The position numbers and the translations under genes are program-made. From assembly GCA_963575745.1 (NCBI GenBank), contig CAUYUJ010016906.1:167501-231500 (forward strand): 64,000 nucleotides of DNA. The letters run 5' to 3'. Source of the stretch: Prorocentrum cordatum (Eukaryota; Sar; Dinophyceae; Prorocentrales; Prorocentraceae). Positions 33,044 through 43,084 of the stretch are shown here, piece by piece. Every line of letters starts with the position of its first letter. Positions within the stretch are counted from its first letter, which is position 1. A model generated the notes under the pieces. The model saw nothing but the letters and a program-made list of their open reading frames with translations. It was not told where the DNA came from and ran no database searches.

Positions 33044-33598
33044 CTAGGTCCAGAGAAATCGCACGTCGTCGTTGTTGATTACCAGCCCCAGTGGGGGAGA
33101 GTATTCTGGCCCGTCGTGGCACCCAGGAAAGCCGATCGGAATCCAGCCCCAGTCGGACTCGTAGACACAGGGACCGATAGGGGACATCTCGTCGTCGAGG
33201 TCCCAGTCCCAGCACCTGCCCGGGCACTGCACCCGCGGGATTTCCGGCGTGGCTTTGCCCTCGGTCATGCTCCAAAGGTCGCCTCCCATCATGAACCGCT
33301 GGGGATCAGGGAGTCCGTGGGGAGCTTCTCCTTCCATATACCTTGCGAGCTGGGTCTGCCTGCGCTGCTTCATGTGCTCGGTGGACGTGAAGTGCTGCTG
33401 GTCGTTGACCGCCTGGTCGCATTCGTCGCAGAGCCAGCCCCAGTGTCCGCCGCAGTTGTTGTCGTCCATGTAGGTCCAGCGGATGCCGGGGGCCTCGCGG
33501 CACTTGAACACGACGCGCCCAAGTGCGTTCTTGAGTGGTTGTCGACGGCAGGGAGCCGCGCGCGGCCGACGGGCCACGATCTTGGCCTTGGCCACCAT
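33044..33598 (-). CDS. Small C2H2-like zinc-finger ORF (184 aa) at the head of the helicase half
   Basis: ATG at 33,598 lies 86 bases after the RNase H stop. It encodes a basic N-terminus, then CDECDQAVNDQQHFTSTEH, a CxxC-x8-H-x5-H arrangement resembling U1-type or matrin-type fingers, and an acidic/aromatic tail (WDWDLDDEMSPIGPC, ESDWGWIPIGFPGCH). The TAG at 33,044-33,046 is followed in the same frame by a plausible continuation (AANPKEQAKQQELRDAGQAL), so the stop may be a lesion and the finger may be the N-terminus of the helicase protein. Confidence 0.45.
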   Translation of the reverse strand: MVAKAKIVARRPRAAPCRRQPLKNALGRVVFKCREAPGIRWTYMDDNNCGGHWGWLCDECDQAVNDQQHFTSTEHMKQRRQTQLARYMEGEAPHGLPDPQRFMMGGDLWSMTEGKATPEIPRVQCPGRCWDWDLDDEMSPIGPCVYESDWGWIPIGFPGCHDGPEYSPPLGLVINNDDVRFLWT

Positions 33599-33683
33599 GG
33601 GGAATCAGGGGGGCAAAAGAAGCCCAACGTTCAGGTAGTAGCGGATACAGGGGGCAACGTCCCGGACCTTAGCAGGGCCGGGA

Positions 33684-35420
33684 TTAGGCACCACCTCTAT
33701 ACTTGCTATCCCTAGTGGCGCGTGACTCGAGCGCGTCAATTGCTGCGGGGATGTCTGGGACGGGGAGCCCGGCTAAACTAGGGTCGGGGAAGGCGCATGG
33801 CACGTCGTAGGTGGGTGCGTGGTGCCACGCAATCCAGGTGGACGCGGCGGTGTGCCCCGCCTGTCTGAGGCCATCGGCCCAAAAGACACCGAGGGCGGCG
33901 AGCGCGTCCGCAGCCTTGTTCAGCCGTCTTCTGACGGCCTGCCAAGTGAGCCGCCGTCCCTTGGCGGCCAAGGGACGGAGACCTTGATCCATCTGTGAAC
34001 ACAGGTGCAGTCTCCGATATCGACCGGCGCCGGCACCGCATCGGCTGGCGGCGAGGTTGTCGCCCGCGATTCTGGCGGCGCGTGCGCCAGCGGTGGGCGC
34101 ATCTAGGGCGTCCAGTAGGCCGAGGCAGGCCCGGCAGCCGGTGGTCTCACCGACTTGAGCGCTGTCCGAGCCGGGAATGGCGACCACGCAAGAGGCGATT
34201 CTTGTGGGTGGCCCGCCGGAGGCCGGGCGGTGCCATAGTTTGGCACCAGCTCCAGCCACCTTCGCCCTGCCCGCGATGGAGCGGGCCCCATCCGTCGAAG
34301 GTGACCTCGCACGGCCACTGGGCGCGGTCCTGATCCGGGATGGGCGAGTCGCTGACAGTGACCTCCTGTCCGTGCGTCAAGGGCTGGGTGGCAACGAGGA
34401 TAAGGCAGTGCCTTGCGCACGTCCTGCAGAAGGTGCCCGTCCAGTGGGCAGCGGGGCCGTCTCTGGTGACGCGCGGGCACGGGAGCCAACCGGGCCCAGC
34501 CAGAAGCCACCCCGCGGCCGCGTGGGTGGACCAGAGGTGCAAGGGGTGTTGGCCGGGCAGGACTGTGCCCGTGGCGGCTGCCAATCTCCTACAGTCGCCG
34601 CCTGCCCGGTCGGCCAGCCGTGCGCCGTGTAGGGTGGTGGAGCCATGTAGGGGGCAGGGTGGTAGGCCGTGTGGCGTACATCCGGGGCAGGCGTTGTCAG
34701 GGCGCGTCCAGACGCTGTCTACGTCAGCGCCTGGTACGGAGATGTCCACGTCGCCGTCCATGGGAGCCTCGCGCGAGCGGTCGACCACCGTGCCGGAGCG
34801 GACGAGCTGCGCAGCAGTGTCTGCATCCAAAGTGGGTCTGCCAAGTGCGACGTGGCACCTGTAGGAGACCTGGTGCAGGAAAACAGCGAGCGTCCGCGCA
34901 TGGTCGCCAGAGGAAAGGATGGCGTCGGGGAGGAGGTCTGGAGGGCATTCGGGGAACACCAGGAGCCAGGCCAGCACCACAGCCGGGCACCAAGTCCACA
35001 GGTGCTCGCTGCCGGCTTCCCCCGTGCCACATGGGGGCAGCCGCCGCATGGGCTAGGATCGGGGGCGGGCCTCGCGCGGGACGGTCCACAGGCGCGCCGG
35101 GTGTTGGCTGCCAGGACGTGGAGGCGATCAGATAAGGCGCGCTGTGGCAGCTGGGGCCACTTGGCCTGGGGGCCTGCCCAGTGGCCCAGGCAGCGATTAC
35201 ACCAGGCGACACCCCCGTAGTGAGACGAGGCGGTGTGCCAGACGATGCAGGCTTCGCGTTGACAGGCGTTGCGCCGGCAGGGGAACCGATCCTGGGCGCT
35301 TCGCCATCTCGCGTGCCCTGAGAGACCGTTGGCGAGGAACTTGAGAATGTGGTAGGCGGCGGTGAAGTCTGCGGCCTGCGCGAGGATATCCCAGTCCCTT
35401 TAGTGTCCGGGTGCCCACCT
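33684..35420 (-). pseudogene. Cys-rich stretch and RNase H domain of the LINE, frame-broken
   Basis: RNase H residues are all visible once a frameshift near 34,230 is allowed: VTFDGWGPLH (first Asp) in the frame ending at 34,147, then QVGETTGCRACLGLLDAL (Glu), RIAGDNLAAS (second Asp) and RLNKAADALAALG (last Asp) in the frame 34,259-33,684. The order D-E-D-D and the closing NKAADALA-type box fit the RNase H of APE-type LINEs. Upstream, between 35,420 and 35,150, a third frame gives several Cys residues suggestive of a zinc-binding region between RT and RNase H. The stop at 33,684 closes the element's RT polyprotein. Confidence 0.7.
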
Positions 35421-35634
35421 GCGTCGGCGGCTGACCCCCGCGAACCTGTCGTTGGCCGTGGTACCTTACTGCTGCGCCCAGGCGGCTGCGTAGTGCGCGC
35501 GCCCTAGGAGGCGGCCCCTCGGTAGGTCCGGACGGGTAGCGCGCGTGGAGATGCTACTGGCGGCCTTGGGCAGCGTGAGAGTTTGGGCGCCCCTCCTGGG
35601 TCGGGCTGGCGGCGCGGCGCTGCCGCTTGCCCAC

Positions 35635-36135
35635 CTAAGTTGTCCTCCCACCTGGTCGGGGGCGTCGCTTGGCAGGTGTAGGCCCCCACGCGTCTTCCCG
35701 CGCGCGCGCCAATGCCGAGGTGCTGCGAGCGAGGGCCACAGGGCACTTGGGGCAGCCCGCGATCTGATACAGGAAGCCCAGGCCCGTGACGACGTGGTCA
35801 GGTACCCAATGAGTGCCTGCGAGCCCGGCTGCGAGGCGCAACTGGGCCTCCATGGACGTCTCGAGGGTTGGGGATGGAGGAACGTAGTGGGCGGGGTAGG
35901 GGATCAGGGAGGCCACGTACGCGTTCCATGCCGCTGCTCGCCGGCCAGGTAAGGCATGCGCGTCGAAGAGCGCGGGGGCCCTGGTCCGCATCTTTCCCAT
36001 GGCCTTTCCCCAGGTGCCAGTGATCATGGCGCCAACCTGTGCTGGCGGCATGGTTCCTCGTGGGGGCGCTGCGTCTGCGACCGCACGTGAGACGACTGTG
36101 GCCCCCAGGCACGGCCATTGTAACCTGCCTGACAC
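35635..36135 (-). pseudogene. Post-RT (thumb/connection) region of the LINE polyprotein
   Basis: The minus-strand frame has WNAYVASLIPYPAHYVPPSP followed by LRLAAGLAGTHWVPDHVVTG. RTs of dinoflagellate LINEs carry a similar aromatic/Pro segment after the palm. The part before about 36,020 is out of frame with the RT palm ORF, so a frameshift separates them. No catalytic residues are expected here. Confidence 0.45.
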
Positions 36136-37492
36136 AGGACGACCCGAACGGGGAGTGCATCATGATGCGCTTCCACCAGGCATGGTTGGCGGATGGGACG
36201 AGGGCGGTCTTGAACGAACGCGCACGTGCATCCTTGCTGCCAGGTCCAAGCGCCCTGAGCGCCATCAGGGCTGAGCACGAAGGCGAGGAGCCGCCTCGTC
36301 AGTTCAGGAATTAGGCCTATCACCATTGGCGCTCCGCTGGAGTGTTGTTTGATGCGCACGGGGAGGGATGCGCACGCTCGGCGGAGATTGGTTGGCGCTG
36401 CTGGTAGCACGAGTCCTCGACAGGTGTGGACGTCGATGTAGGGCCCAGCCATGTGCGAGGCCCACGGGAGCAGAATGGCGGTGCGTAGGGCCTGTTCAGC
36501 CGTGGTTAGGAGCGCTGCTAGGTCGCCCACGTATGCGGGGCACCTGTCGCCTGTGGCGGCCGCGGTCGCCTCCATGATCGGGTCGTATGCCATGCACCAT
36601 AGCAGGGGAGAGGCGGTGCCCCCCATGCCGATGAAGCGGAGTAGACGTCTCCTGGGCCCGGTGTAGGCGCCTTTGAACGTCTGAACGTCTCTGTACTCGA
36701 CGCGGGCCATGAGGGCGTGTCTAAGCCAGGCGGGTAGTCGCCAGCGCCGTAACTGCTCCTCCAACCATTGGAGAGACAGTCTTTCGAACGCTTTGCTTTG
36801 GTCGGCAAATAGGGCCGCCGTCGCCGTGGACGGGGGGGGCCCGGCCGCCGCCCCCCTGATGTAGGCGTCGACCAGCGGGCCGTAGGCCCCCAGGAAATAG
36901 TGCCAGGCGGCGACTGGGGGAGGGTTGAGGCTGGGTGTCTTGCCAAGGTGGTCAGTGGCCGCTGTAATGTTGGGTCCACACTGCCCTCCTTTCTTGGCGG
37001 CCTGGTCCCGGGCGAGTTGCGGCTCGACCAGGGGTCCGAGCAGGTCTACCAGGGACGCGCCGAATAGGCGCCGCATGCAGGTAGGAAGCTGAAGAGGGCG
37101 TCGCTGGGGCGCTTGGCGTCTGGGATCTTGAGCATCCACACCAGCAGGTCCACGGAGGGGCCAAGGACCTGCTCGAGGCGCCTTGGGCCCCTGTGGGCGG
37201 CGCGCAAGGCCTGCGCCAAGAGGCAAGCGACGAACCTGGCGCCCGGGTGGTAGGCCTCGCACGGTTCTCCGTCGATGCCAGGTGCGCTCCCTGCGGGATT
37301 CAGGACAAGGGCGGCCAGTCGCCCCCACTGCGGCGCTGGGGGGTCGGACAGTTGGGTGGCGCGGCCGCCCGCGAAGTAGGAGTCCAGGAGGCGCGTATAG
37401 GCTGGCGGCAGTGGCGGCACCGACTGCCAGATGCCTGCTCTGCTGTTCCATAGAATCCTTTCCCATGCCAGGGGCAGCGTCGTGCCAACCAT
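36024..37492 (-). pseudogene. Reverse transcriptase domain, frame-broken, catalytic Asp substituted
   Basis: The frame from 37,492 holds LNPAGSAPGIDGEPCEAY (about 37,300-37,250), the conserved box before the palm. After a shift near 37,080 the frame starting at 37,508 continues with FGASLVDLLGPLVEPQLARD, FADQSKAFERLSLQWLEEQL (palm motif A), FIGMGGTASPLLW (the QG..SPLLF-type box) and CPAYVGDLAALL. The last should be the Y-x-D-D catalytic motif but reads YVGD (36,533-36,522), so the first catalytic Asp is Gly. Domain order and motifs place it with non-LTR RTs. This copy is predicted inactive. Confidence 0.8.
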
Positions 37493-37697
37493 CGTCAGGA
37501 CCTCGCACCCCTCTGAAGGAATGTGACTTCTTGAAGATCTCTCGGCCTATTCGACATTGTGGTGCTAGCTGGGCCCTTTCGACGCCCGCACCGCGTTACC
37601 ATGGGGTGAGCTGGGCCGCCCGTCGTTGGGCCTGACCCGCACTCCATCTAGTTTCCCGGACGGCCGCATCGTCGGGGGTCAGATCGCCGCCACTCCA

Positions 37698-39631
37698 TCA
37701 TCCTGCACTCGTCAGCCATGCAGCCATGGGCCCCGCTGGTTTGAACGTCGCGGTGCTAGTTGCGGCTCTTCGCAGCTGCACGCCCATCATGGTAACCTGA
37801 TGGCGCCTGGCCCAGCATTTCCACCAGGAAGTGATCACGGCAGTAAGGGCGTCGCGCCTGTGCCGGGCCAGCGCCTCAAGCAGGGGCGGGGCTCTGCCCA
37901 TGACAATCGGGACAGGATCGTCGCGGCTGTCGTTCCCATGGTCAAGGTCGTGTCTGTCATCGGCCGCGCGCTCGTCTGGGAGGCTGCCCTGGGGGGCCGG
38001 CCGGGTCCAGTCGCTGGGTTGGACGAGGCCTGTCAAGTCTACCTGTGGCACCTGATACATCAGTTCCAGGATGTTGTAGCACCGCCGTAGATCGTCATGC
38101 GCCTCCCCGGGGAGTGCTTTGCATGCCCACGGTGTAAGGACGTCGCTTCTCCTGGCCGCGGGAAGTGTGGACGGGTCGGCATAAATCAGGGCGTGATCGG
38201 ATAAGGACGTTGCCCACGCCTTGGAGATGCGGTGCGACCCCGCCACTGTCGCCGGGCAGGCGAAGGCGTCGATTTGAGACTCGCCGTCGGCGCCGCTGCG
38301 GGCGGGGCCGTCTGCGGGTGCAGGGTGGGAGGCGCGCCTGTTCAGCATGAAAACCACGCAGCGACGTCCTCGATCTCGCCGCCTCGCGGGCCTTACCATT
38401 CCACGTTGATGCCCCCCCCCCCCCCCCCCCGGCACTTGCGGCTGCCAGTCGGCTCAGCCACGGCGCCCGCTAGAGCGACCAGTACGTCTGAGCGCTTGCC
38501 CGGTGGAAGGTGGACTGGACACGACCTGGAGTGCGTCGTTCTGCTTGCGCATAGCGGCTGAAATGGCGCACCCAGGGACCAGGACGGCGGAGCCGATAAG
38601 CTCGCACTCGTGGGAGAGAATGATGGCGACCCCACCTGGCCGCCCACCGCCTGGCCCGAGGTAGGCCGGCGACGCGACAACGCGTCTTGCAGGGAACATG
38701 GTCGTCCACGCGCCGACGTCGCGGTCGGACCAGTGCGTTTCCTGCAAGAGCTATGAGTTTGTGAGCGGACGCTTTGGTTATGGTGGCCAGCTTGGCTTGG
38801 TTCTGCCAGGGCGCTACGCAAGTACCGAACGTTCCAGATCAGGAAGGCGGGCAGAAGAGAGTTGCGGGAGACCGCGAGAGCGCGGCGCAGGTCGCCAAGA
38901 CAGTGTTGTCCACATAGATCGCCCCAGGTCGCCCGCCGCGGGATGGGGGCGTTGTTCAGGAGGGACCGCGGGGTGCCCGGGCAGCGAATTGGAGGGAGAT
39001 CGGCCTCCGCGAGGGCTGCCCGGAGCGCGGCACTCGCAACGCGCCGCGCGCCGCCCCGCTGCCCTGGCACACGGGAGCCGAGCGGCGGGGGACCGAGCGC
39101 TGTGTGAACAGGGCGGGCCCCCCATTGGGAGTCTAGGGGCTCTCCAGCGCGCGGCAGACGGGCCCGCGCACCGTCTCTGATCATTTGCCTCTCGATGTCG
39201 TCCCGGAACGGGCTTCGCACCAGGACCGCGAAGGGCTTCTCCCTGCGCGATTCTGCGTGGAGACGGACAACAATGTCCGCCAGCTGCTGCGGGTTGGGGC
39301 ACGGCCGTTTGGGCGAGTCGCCGGCGCGCAGCTTTTCCTTCAGGGAGGTGACCTGCCGGCGCCGCAGGCACCGGGGGTCGAAGCGCGCGCCGACTGCGTC
39401 GCGCAGCCGGCGCCCCTCCAGTCTCAGGGCGGACAGATCTGAGCCCAAGCCGATGGCACGGGCGCGCTCGCGCTCGCTTGGGGGGGCGCAGTCCGCGCGC
39501 GCGCCCGCGGTGCATGAGCCATCTGCCCCACGCAGCCACCAGCGCTTCGTTGGATTGTGATTCCCTTTCCTTGCCTGCGCGTACCCCTCTCCGTTCCCCT
39601 TTCCCATGTTTCCAGGATGGTTCGGATACAT
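37698..39631 (-). pseudogene. AP-type endonuclease (exonuclease-endonuclease-phosphatase fold), frame-broken
   Basis: The frame from 39,631 has a basic, low-complexity leader and reaches FLIWNVRYLRS, the NVR box that opens this fold. The catalytic glutamate box LQETHW-type is in a second frame (QETHWSDRDVG at about 38,747-38,715), as is GPGGGRPGGVAIILS. Near 38,520 the first frame resumes (VHLPPGKRSDVLVALAGAVA). The closing SDH box (TSLSDHALIYAD) is in a third frame beyond a run of 19 C residues at 38,412-38,430. All hallmark boxes survive but no single frame joins them. Confidence 0.7.
38412..38430. repeat. Homopolymer run of 19 C inside the endonuclease coding region
   Basis: A pure C run on the plus strand (poly-G on the coding strand). 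It separates the endonuclease frame ending NVEW from the one carrying the SDH box. It is a likely site of slippage in vivo or of sequencing length error. Confidence 0.95.
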
Positions 39632-39698
39632 GCCCTGACCGTTTCCAGGCTGCCCAGGAACCAGAGCTAGTTGTGGTCCAGGTCGTGCAGCAGGTGCC

Positions 39699-40595
39699 TC
39701 ACACGGTCTGGTACATGCTGGGCAGGATCTCGCCCTGGCCCCCGCGTGACCGCGCCCAGGTGGGGGCTATCCCGTCGTGCCGAAAAGCCCACCGGGGCTC
39801 CCGGGGCAGGGCGACCCCCTGCGCCGTCTGCAGGTCGCCTGGCTGTGAGGGAGGGAAGGGTGCCAGCCAGGTGCGCTGCCGTGGTCCTGGGGCCCAGTCT
39901 GCGACGTTCATGACATCGGCGTGGCTCGCCGGAAGATCACCGAGCGCCTCCCGCATGCTGTCGCGGCGCACGCTCTGCATTGGGTGGATGTTTTCGCAGA
40001 TCGGACGCGCGCGGATGTCGCTGCGGCGCCGGGTGACGCAGTGCAGGGCAAGGAGCACCGCAAAGAAGTGCCAGGACATCCGCCCCGCCAGCCCATCCAA
40101 TCCTCCATAGGACCCGGCCCTAGAGAGATTGTCGCAGGGGCTGCCTGCCACTACTAGCAGGACGCATCCGACAGGGAGCGAGTCAACGAAACGGCCCCAG
40201 CGGGAAAGGCCATCGGGGCCTAGGTGAACAAATCCCACACGTCGTGACACAGCAAAGTGTGGGTGGGGCCTCCGTCCAGGGCACGTCCCCGCGCGCCACA
40301 GGTCGGCGACGCGGGCTGCCAGGTCCCTGTCGATCTCAACGAAGGCCGAGCTGTGGAAAGCGCCGGTTGCGCGCAAGTCTACGGCGAGCTGTCCCTGCGC
40401 CAGCCTCGCCGCGCCTACGCCGTCGAAGAGAGATACGAGGGCGAACTTGGGCGCGGTAGGTGATACCGCGGTTGGCGGCAACGCTCGAGGTACCCGTGGG
40501 GCGGCGCGGTTAGCGTGCACCCACCGAATGCTGCCAGAGACGTCGTCAGGGAACGCCATGGGCCATGGGCTGCACCCTAGTGATAACACCAGCAC
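39699..40595 (-). CDS. DNMT3-like cytosine-5 DNA methyltransferase domain within the LINE
   Basis: A 298-aa open frame containing the methyltransferase motifs in canonical order: motif I FALVSLFDGVGAARL (residues 51-65, S-adenosylmethionine binding), FVEIDRDLA (85-93, motif II), VVAGSPCDNLSRAG (148-161, motif IV with catalytic Cys154), ICENIHPM (199-206, the ENV-type motif VI) and PRQRTWLAPFP (238-248, motif VIII region). The GSPCDNLS form and the short spacing are closest to the DNMT3 branch, not DNMT1. All key residues seen are intact although neighbours are broken. It is sandwiched between the ORF2 leader and the endonuclease, in the same orientation. Retrotransposon-borne DNMTs are known from dinoflagellates; self-methylation of element DNA is the proposed role there. 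Confidence 0.85.
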   Translation of the reverse strand: MLVLSLGCSPWPMAFPDDVSGSIRWVHANRAAPRVPRALPPTAVSPTAPKFALVSLFDGVGAARLAQGQLAVDLRATGAFHSSAFVEIDRDLAARVADLWRAGTCPGRRPHPHFAVSRRVGFVHLGPDGLSRWGRFVDSLPVGCVLLVVAGSPCDNLSRAGSYGGLDGLAGRMSWHFFAVLLALHCVTRRRSDIRARPICENIHPMQSVRRDSMREALGDLPASHADVMNVADWAPGPRQRTWLAPFPPSQPGDLQTAQGVALPREPRWAFRHDGIAPTWARSRGGQGEILPSMYQTV

Positions 40596-41805
40596 GCGTC
40601 AGGTCGTCCACTGCGCATGCCAGGGTGCGACGGGCCCAGGTGCCGTCGCGAAGGTAGGCCTGCATGAGCGGGCCCTGTGGTAGCACTGGGGCCACGCTGG
40701 TGCTGAGGTCGGTCGCGCGCTCCCAGGCGGCCAGCAGAACGTCGCGTGCGTCTGGCGGAGTCGCTGTCGATGTGTCCGGGTCAGCGCCGGTGGTTCCTTG
40801 GCGTCTTTGCCGCGCGCCCGCCGGCGGCGCGCTGGTGCCGCCTCCTTGCCGCGGCTTGCTGGTCGCGGCGCTGCCGGCGCTGGGAGTCCGCGGGGCTGGT
40901 GCTGCAGCGGCCCGGGTGTGCTGTTGGGGAGCGGGCGGGTCCGTTGTGCTCGGGTCCGTTGGCGGCTGAGGCGCGGTCGCGCCTCTCGTTGGGGTCGTGG
41001 GTGGAGCCAGGCGGTGTCCCTTCAGCATCGCTGGCGCGCTTGCGCCCGGGGGTGGGCGTTGGCGGCCCCGGGGGCAGCGGTGCGCGACCTTTGCCTCCTC
41101 TCCCGCCGGGGTTGGCGGGGGCCGCGCGTCCTGGGCGACCCTGCGTGGGTGAGCTGCGCTTGTATGGGGGCCCCTGTGCGCGCAATGCGGCCGGAGTGCC
41201 CGCGGCCGTCTGGACTGTGGTCGCGACGCTTGCTGAGGACGGGCCTGCGAGCGCTGTCGCGATGTTTGGGCGTTGCTCTCGTCCTCCCGGAGGCGACTGC
41301 TGGCCGCCGACAGGAGGCTCGATGGGATGGCGTGCTGCGCGCGCCCTCTGAGCGTCGTCGCCATTGCGGCTGTCGCGGGGCGCTCGCTGCACATCTGCAT
41401 CGCCGCCCCCTCCTGGCACTGCCGAGCCCGAGGCGTTGGCCGCGCGTGGCACGGATGTCGTTTCATCGCCGCCCTGATGTCTTGCGCCTGTCCGGGGCCG
41501 CTGGGGGCGCATAGGAGCCTGGCGAGGGAGAAAATGGCGGGAATATTCGCGTTGGCCTCTGCGGCGGCCGGCCGGATGCGCGGGCCCCTTTCTTGCGCGG
41601 CGTCTCGGAGCAGGCTGGGGCTGAGCGCGGGGTGTAGGGGGTCCAACGGTTGAGATGGACCGCGGCAGCCGATCAGTTTGGCACGCTGCCGCAATCTGAG
41701 ACAAGCGGAGTCCAGCGTCAGGGCACCGTTGGCTCCGGGGCCGTGGAGACAGGGCTGACGATCCCGAAGCGCGGCAGGGAGCCTGGCAGGCAGACAGCGT
41801 TCCAT
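40546..41805 (-). CDS. Pro/Arg/Ala-rich linker of ORF2 (419 aa)
   Basis: Mostly low-complexity, disordered sequence between the ORF2 leader and the methyltransferase. The last 70 residues (DARDVLLAAWERATDLSTSV, QAYLRDGTWARRTLACAVDD) look folded and probably belong in front of the methyltransferase domain, whose frame overlaps this one by about 50 bases in another phase. A second open minus-strand frame (41,845-40,781) overlaps most of it, so the true frame in the middle is uncertain. Confidence 0.35.
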   Translation of the reverse strand: MERCLPARLPAALRDRQPCLHGPGANGALTLDSACLRLRQRAKLIGCRGPSQPLDPLHPALSPSLLRDAAQERGPRIRPAAAEANANIPAIFSLARLLCAPSGPGQAQDIRAAMKRHPCHARPTPRARQCQEGAAMQMCSERPATAAMATTLRGRAQHAIPSSLLSAASSRLREDESNAQTSRQRSQARPQQASRPQSRRPRALRPHCAHRGPHTSAAHPRRVAQDARPPPTPAGEEAKVAHRCPRGRQRPPPGASAPAMLKGHRLAPPTTPTRGATAPQPPTDPSTTDPPAPQQHTRAAAAPAPRTPSAGSAATSKPRQGGGTSAPPAGARQRRQGTTGADPDTSTATPPDARDVLLAAWERATDLSTSVAPVLPQGPLMQAYLRDGTWARRTLACAVDDLTRAGVITRVQPMAHGVP

Positions 41806-42194
41806 TGGGCCTCGTGAGTGTCAATCGCGGTTGGGCTGAGGCCATGGCTCGCCCATAGGGCCCTTGCGCGCATGCGTAGGACGTCGGTGGACGCTGCCCA
41901 TACGAGCCAGATCAGCAGGTCGAGCCATGGGCCTCTGTCTCCTCCATTCTCGCTGCCGACGATGGCGGTGGCTGCGTGGTTGTCAGGGTTGCTGCGGAAA
42001 AGCAAGGTGTGGGCGTTCGTCGCGTTGCCCGCCAGCCTATCCCAGTCGGCTTCGAGCGAGGGGTGCATGCCGAAACCCGTCGGCCCAGGTGCGCCTCTAC
42101 ACATTGGGTCGATGGGGTCGGCCCCCTCGTCAGGGCCGCGCGCCGCGCTGGGCGCTGATCTCTCTCGTGCGGCAGGCGGTAGTTTGCGCGGCAT
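41718..42194 (-). CDS. ORF2 leader segment, unassigned (158 aa)
   Basis: The frame starting MPRKLPPAARER contains a folded-looking part (GMHPSLEADWDRLAGNATNA, WLDLLIWLVWAASTDVLRMR). No family is recognised. It follows the 43,066-42,278 frame after a stop and a frame change, and is followed by the Pro-rich linker. Confidence 0.4.
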   Translation of the reverse strand: MPRKLPPAARERSAPSAARGPDEGADPIDPMCRGAPGPTGFGMHPSLEADWDRLAGNATNAHTLLFRSNPDNHAATAIVGSENGGDRGPWLDLLIWLVWAASTDVLRMRARALWASHGLSPTAIDTHEAQWNAVCLPGSLPRFGIVSPVSTAPEPTVP

Positions 42195-42277
42195 CTCGAG
42201 CGCTGGTTCTGTCGGGGGGCGGTCCGGCAGTTATTGCCTGGTTGCATCTTGGGCTGGCGTTGTGAGTGGGCCACGGC

Positions 42278-43066
42278 TCAGCGCAGGCGAACATCGTTCT
42301 TCCAATAGAACAGTTTGGGCAGTGGTGCGTTGGATCGATCGGTGGCGGTCGTTCGGCGTCCAGGATTGAGCACAAGGGGGTGGCTCTCGTCTGGCGGGGA
42401 CGTTGGGCCGCGGTCTGGGGCCGCTGCTTCCATGCTTGCCTGCTGCGGCTGCGCGCCTGCACCGCGAGCGTCCTCTTGGCGGGCCCTAGTGCTCTGGGGG
42501 TCGCTGGGTGCTGAGGGGCTGTCGCCAGTGTCGTGAGCGGCGCCGTTGGCGCCCGCGGCGGTGGCCACCGCGGCGTTGTGGCCGCCCGCTGCTTGCGCGG
42601 CGATTGAGCGGCGTTCCCGCGGGCGGACTGCGCGCCGAGCGCGTGCCTGTTGGCGGGGGGGCCCGCCGCCAGCCTCCGCGCCGGTGGCTGCGTCGGGATT
42701 GGGCATCTGTCCACCGGTGTACGCGACGGGGGCGGGGGCTGAGTTCGGGGCTGTTTGGTGGGCGGCTTGGGGGCGCGCGTCCACCTCCATGGGGTCGTCC
42801 TGCTCGTCCCCGTCCGCTTCATCTCTCTGCTCTCTGCCCCTCGTGCATCGCCCTGGTCCTCCTCGCTGTCTGTCCGCCAAGTGTTGGTGGTGGACCCGCT
42901 CCCATAGCGCTCCTAGAGAGTGCGCGGCGCCTTCTGCCACGCTGTGGGACGTGAGCCCCTCGTCAGGGGACCAGGCGTCGCGCGCCCCTGGGATCGTCAG
43001 GCGTGGGCTGTGCCCGTCGAAGTCGGCGCCAGGTGGTTCCGTGGTCCACTGCGCGAAGGGGTTCAT
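42278..43066 (-). CDS. Start of ORF2: Ala/Pro/Gln-rich, disordered (262 aa)
   Basis: ATG at 43,066 lies 18 bases after the inferred ORF1 stop (TGA at 43,087-43,085), a typical LINE ORF1-ORF2 junction. The sequence begins MNPFAQWTTEPPGADFDGH, is low-complexity throughout, and ends in KLFYWKNDVRLR before TGA. No domain is recognised. Whether the TGA at 42,278-42,280 is the natural end of a small ORF or a lesion within ORF2 cannot be told. Confidence 0.4.
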   Translation of the reverse strand: MNPFAQWTTEPPGADFDGHSPRLTIPGARDAWSPDEGLTSHSVAEGAAHSLGALWERVHHQHLADRQRGGPGRCTRGREQRDEADGDEQDDPMEVDARPQAAHQTAPNSAPAPVAYTGGQMPNPDAATGAEAGGGPPRQQARARRAVRPRERRSIAAQAAGGHNAAVATAAGANGAAHDTGDSPSAPSDPQSTRARQEDARGAGAQPQQASMEAAAPDRGPTSPPDESHPLVLNPGRRTTATDRSNAPLPKLFYWKNDVRLR

Positions 43067-43084
43067 GCGGAGGGTCGCCTGACC

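Noticed and set aside
25074-33610. CCTGATTCC plus short stem near several minus-strand ATGs as a common signal
   Set aside because: At 29,911 and 28,690 the word lies inside coding sequence, so its recurrence is partly coincidental and no consistent position relative to starts holds.
39699-40595. Bacterial restriction-modification methyltransferase
   Set aside because: Motif wording is DNMT3-like and the gene sits in frame order within a LINE, with no restriction enzyme or bacterial context.
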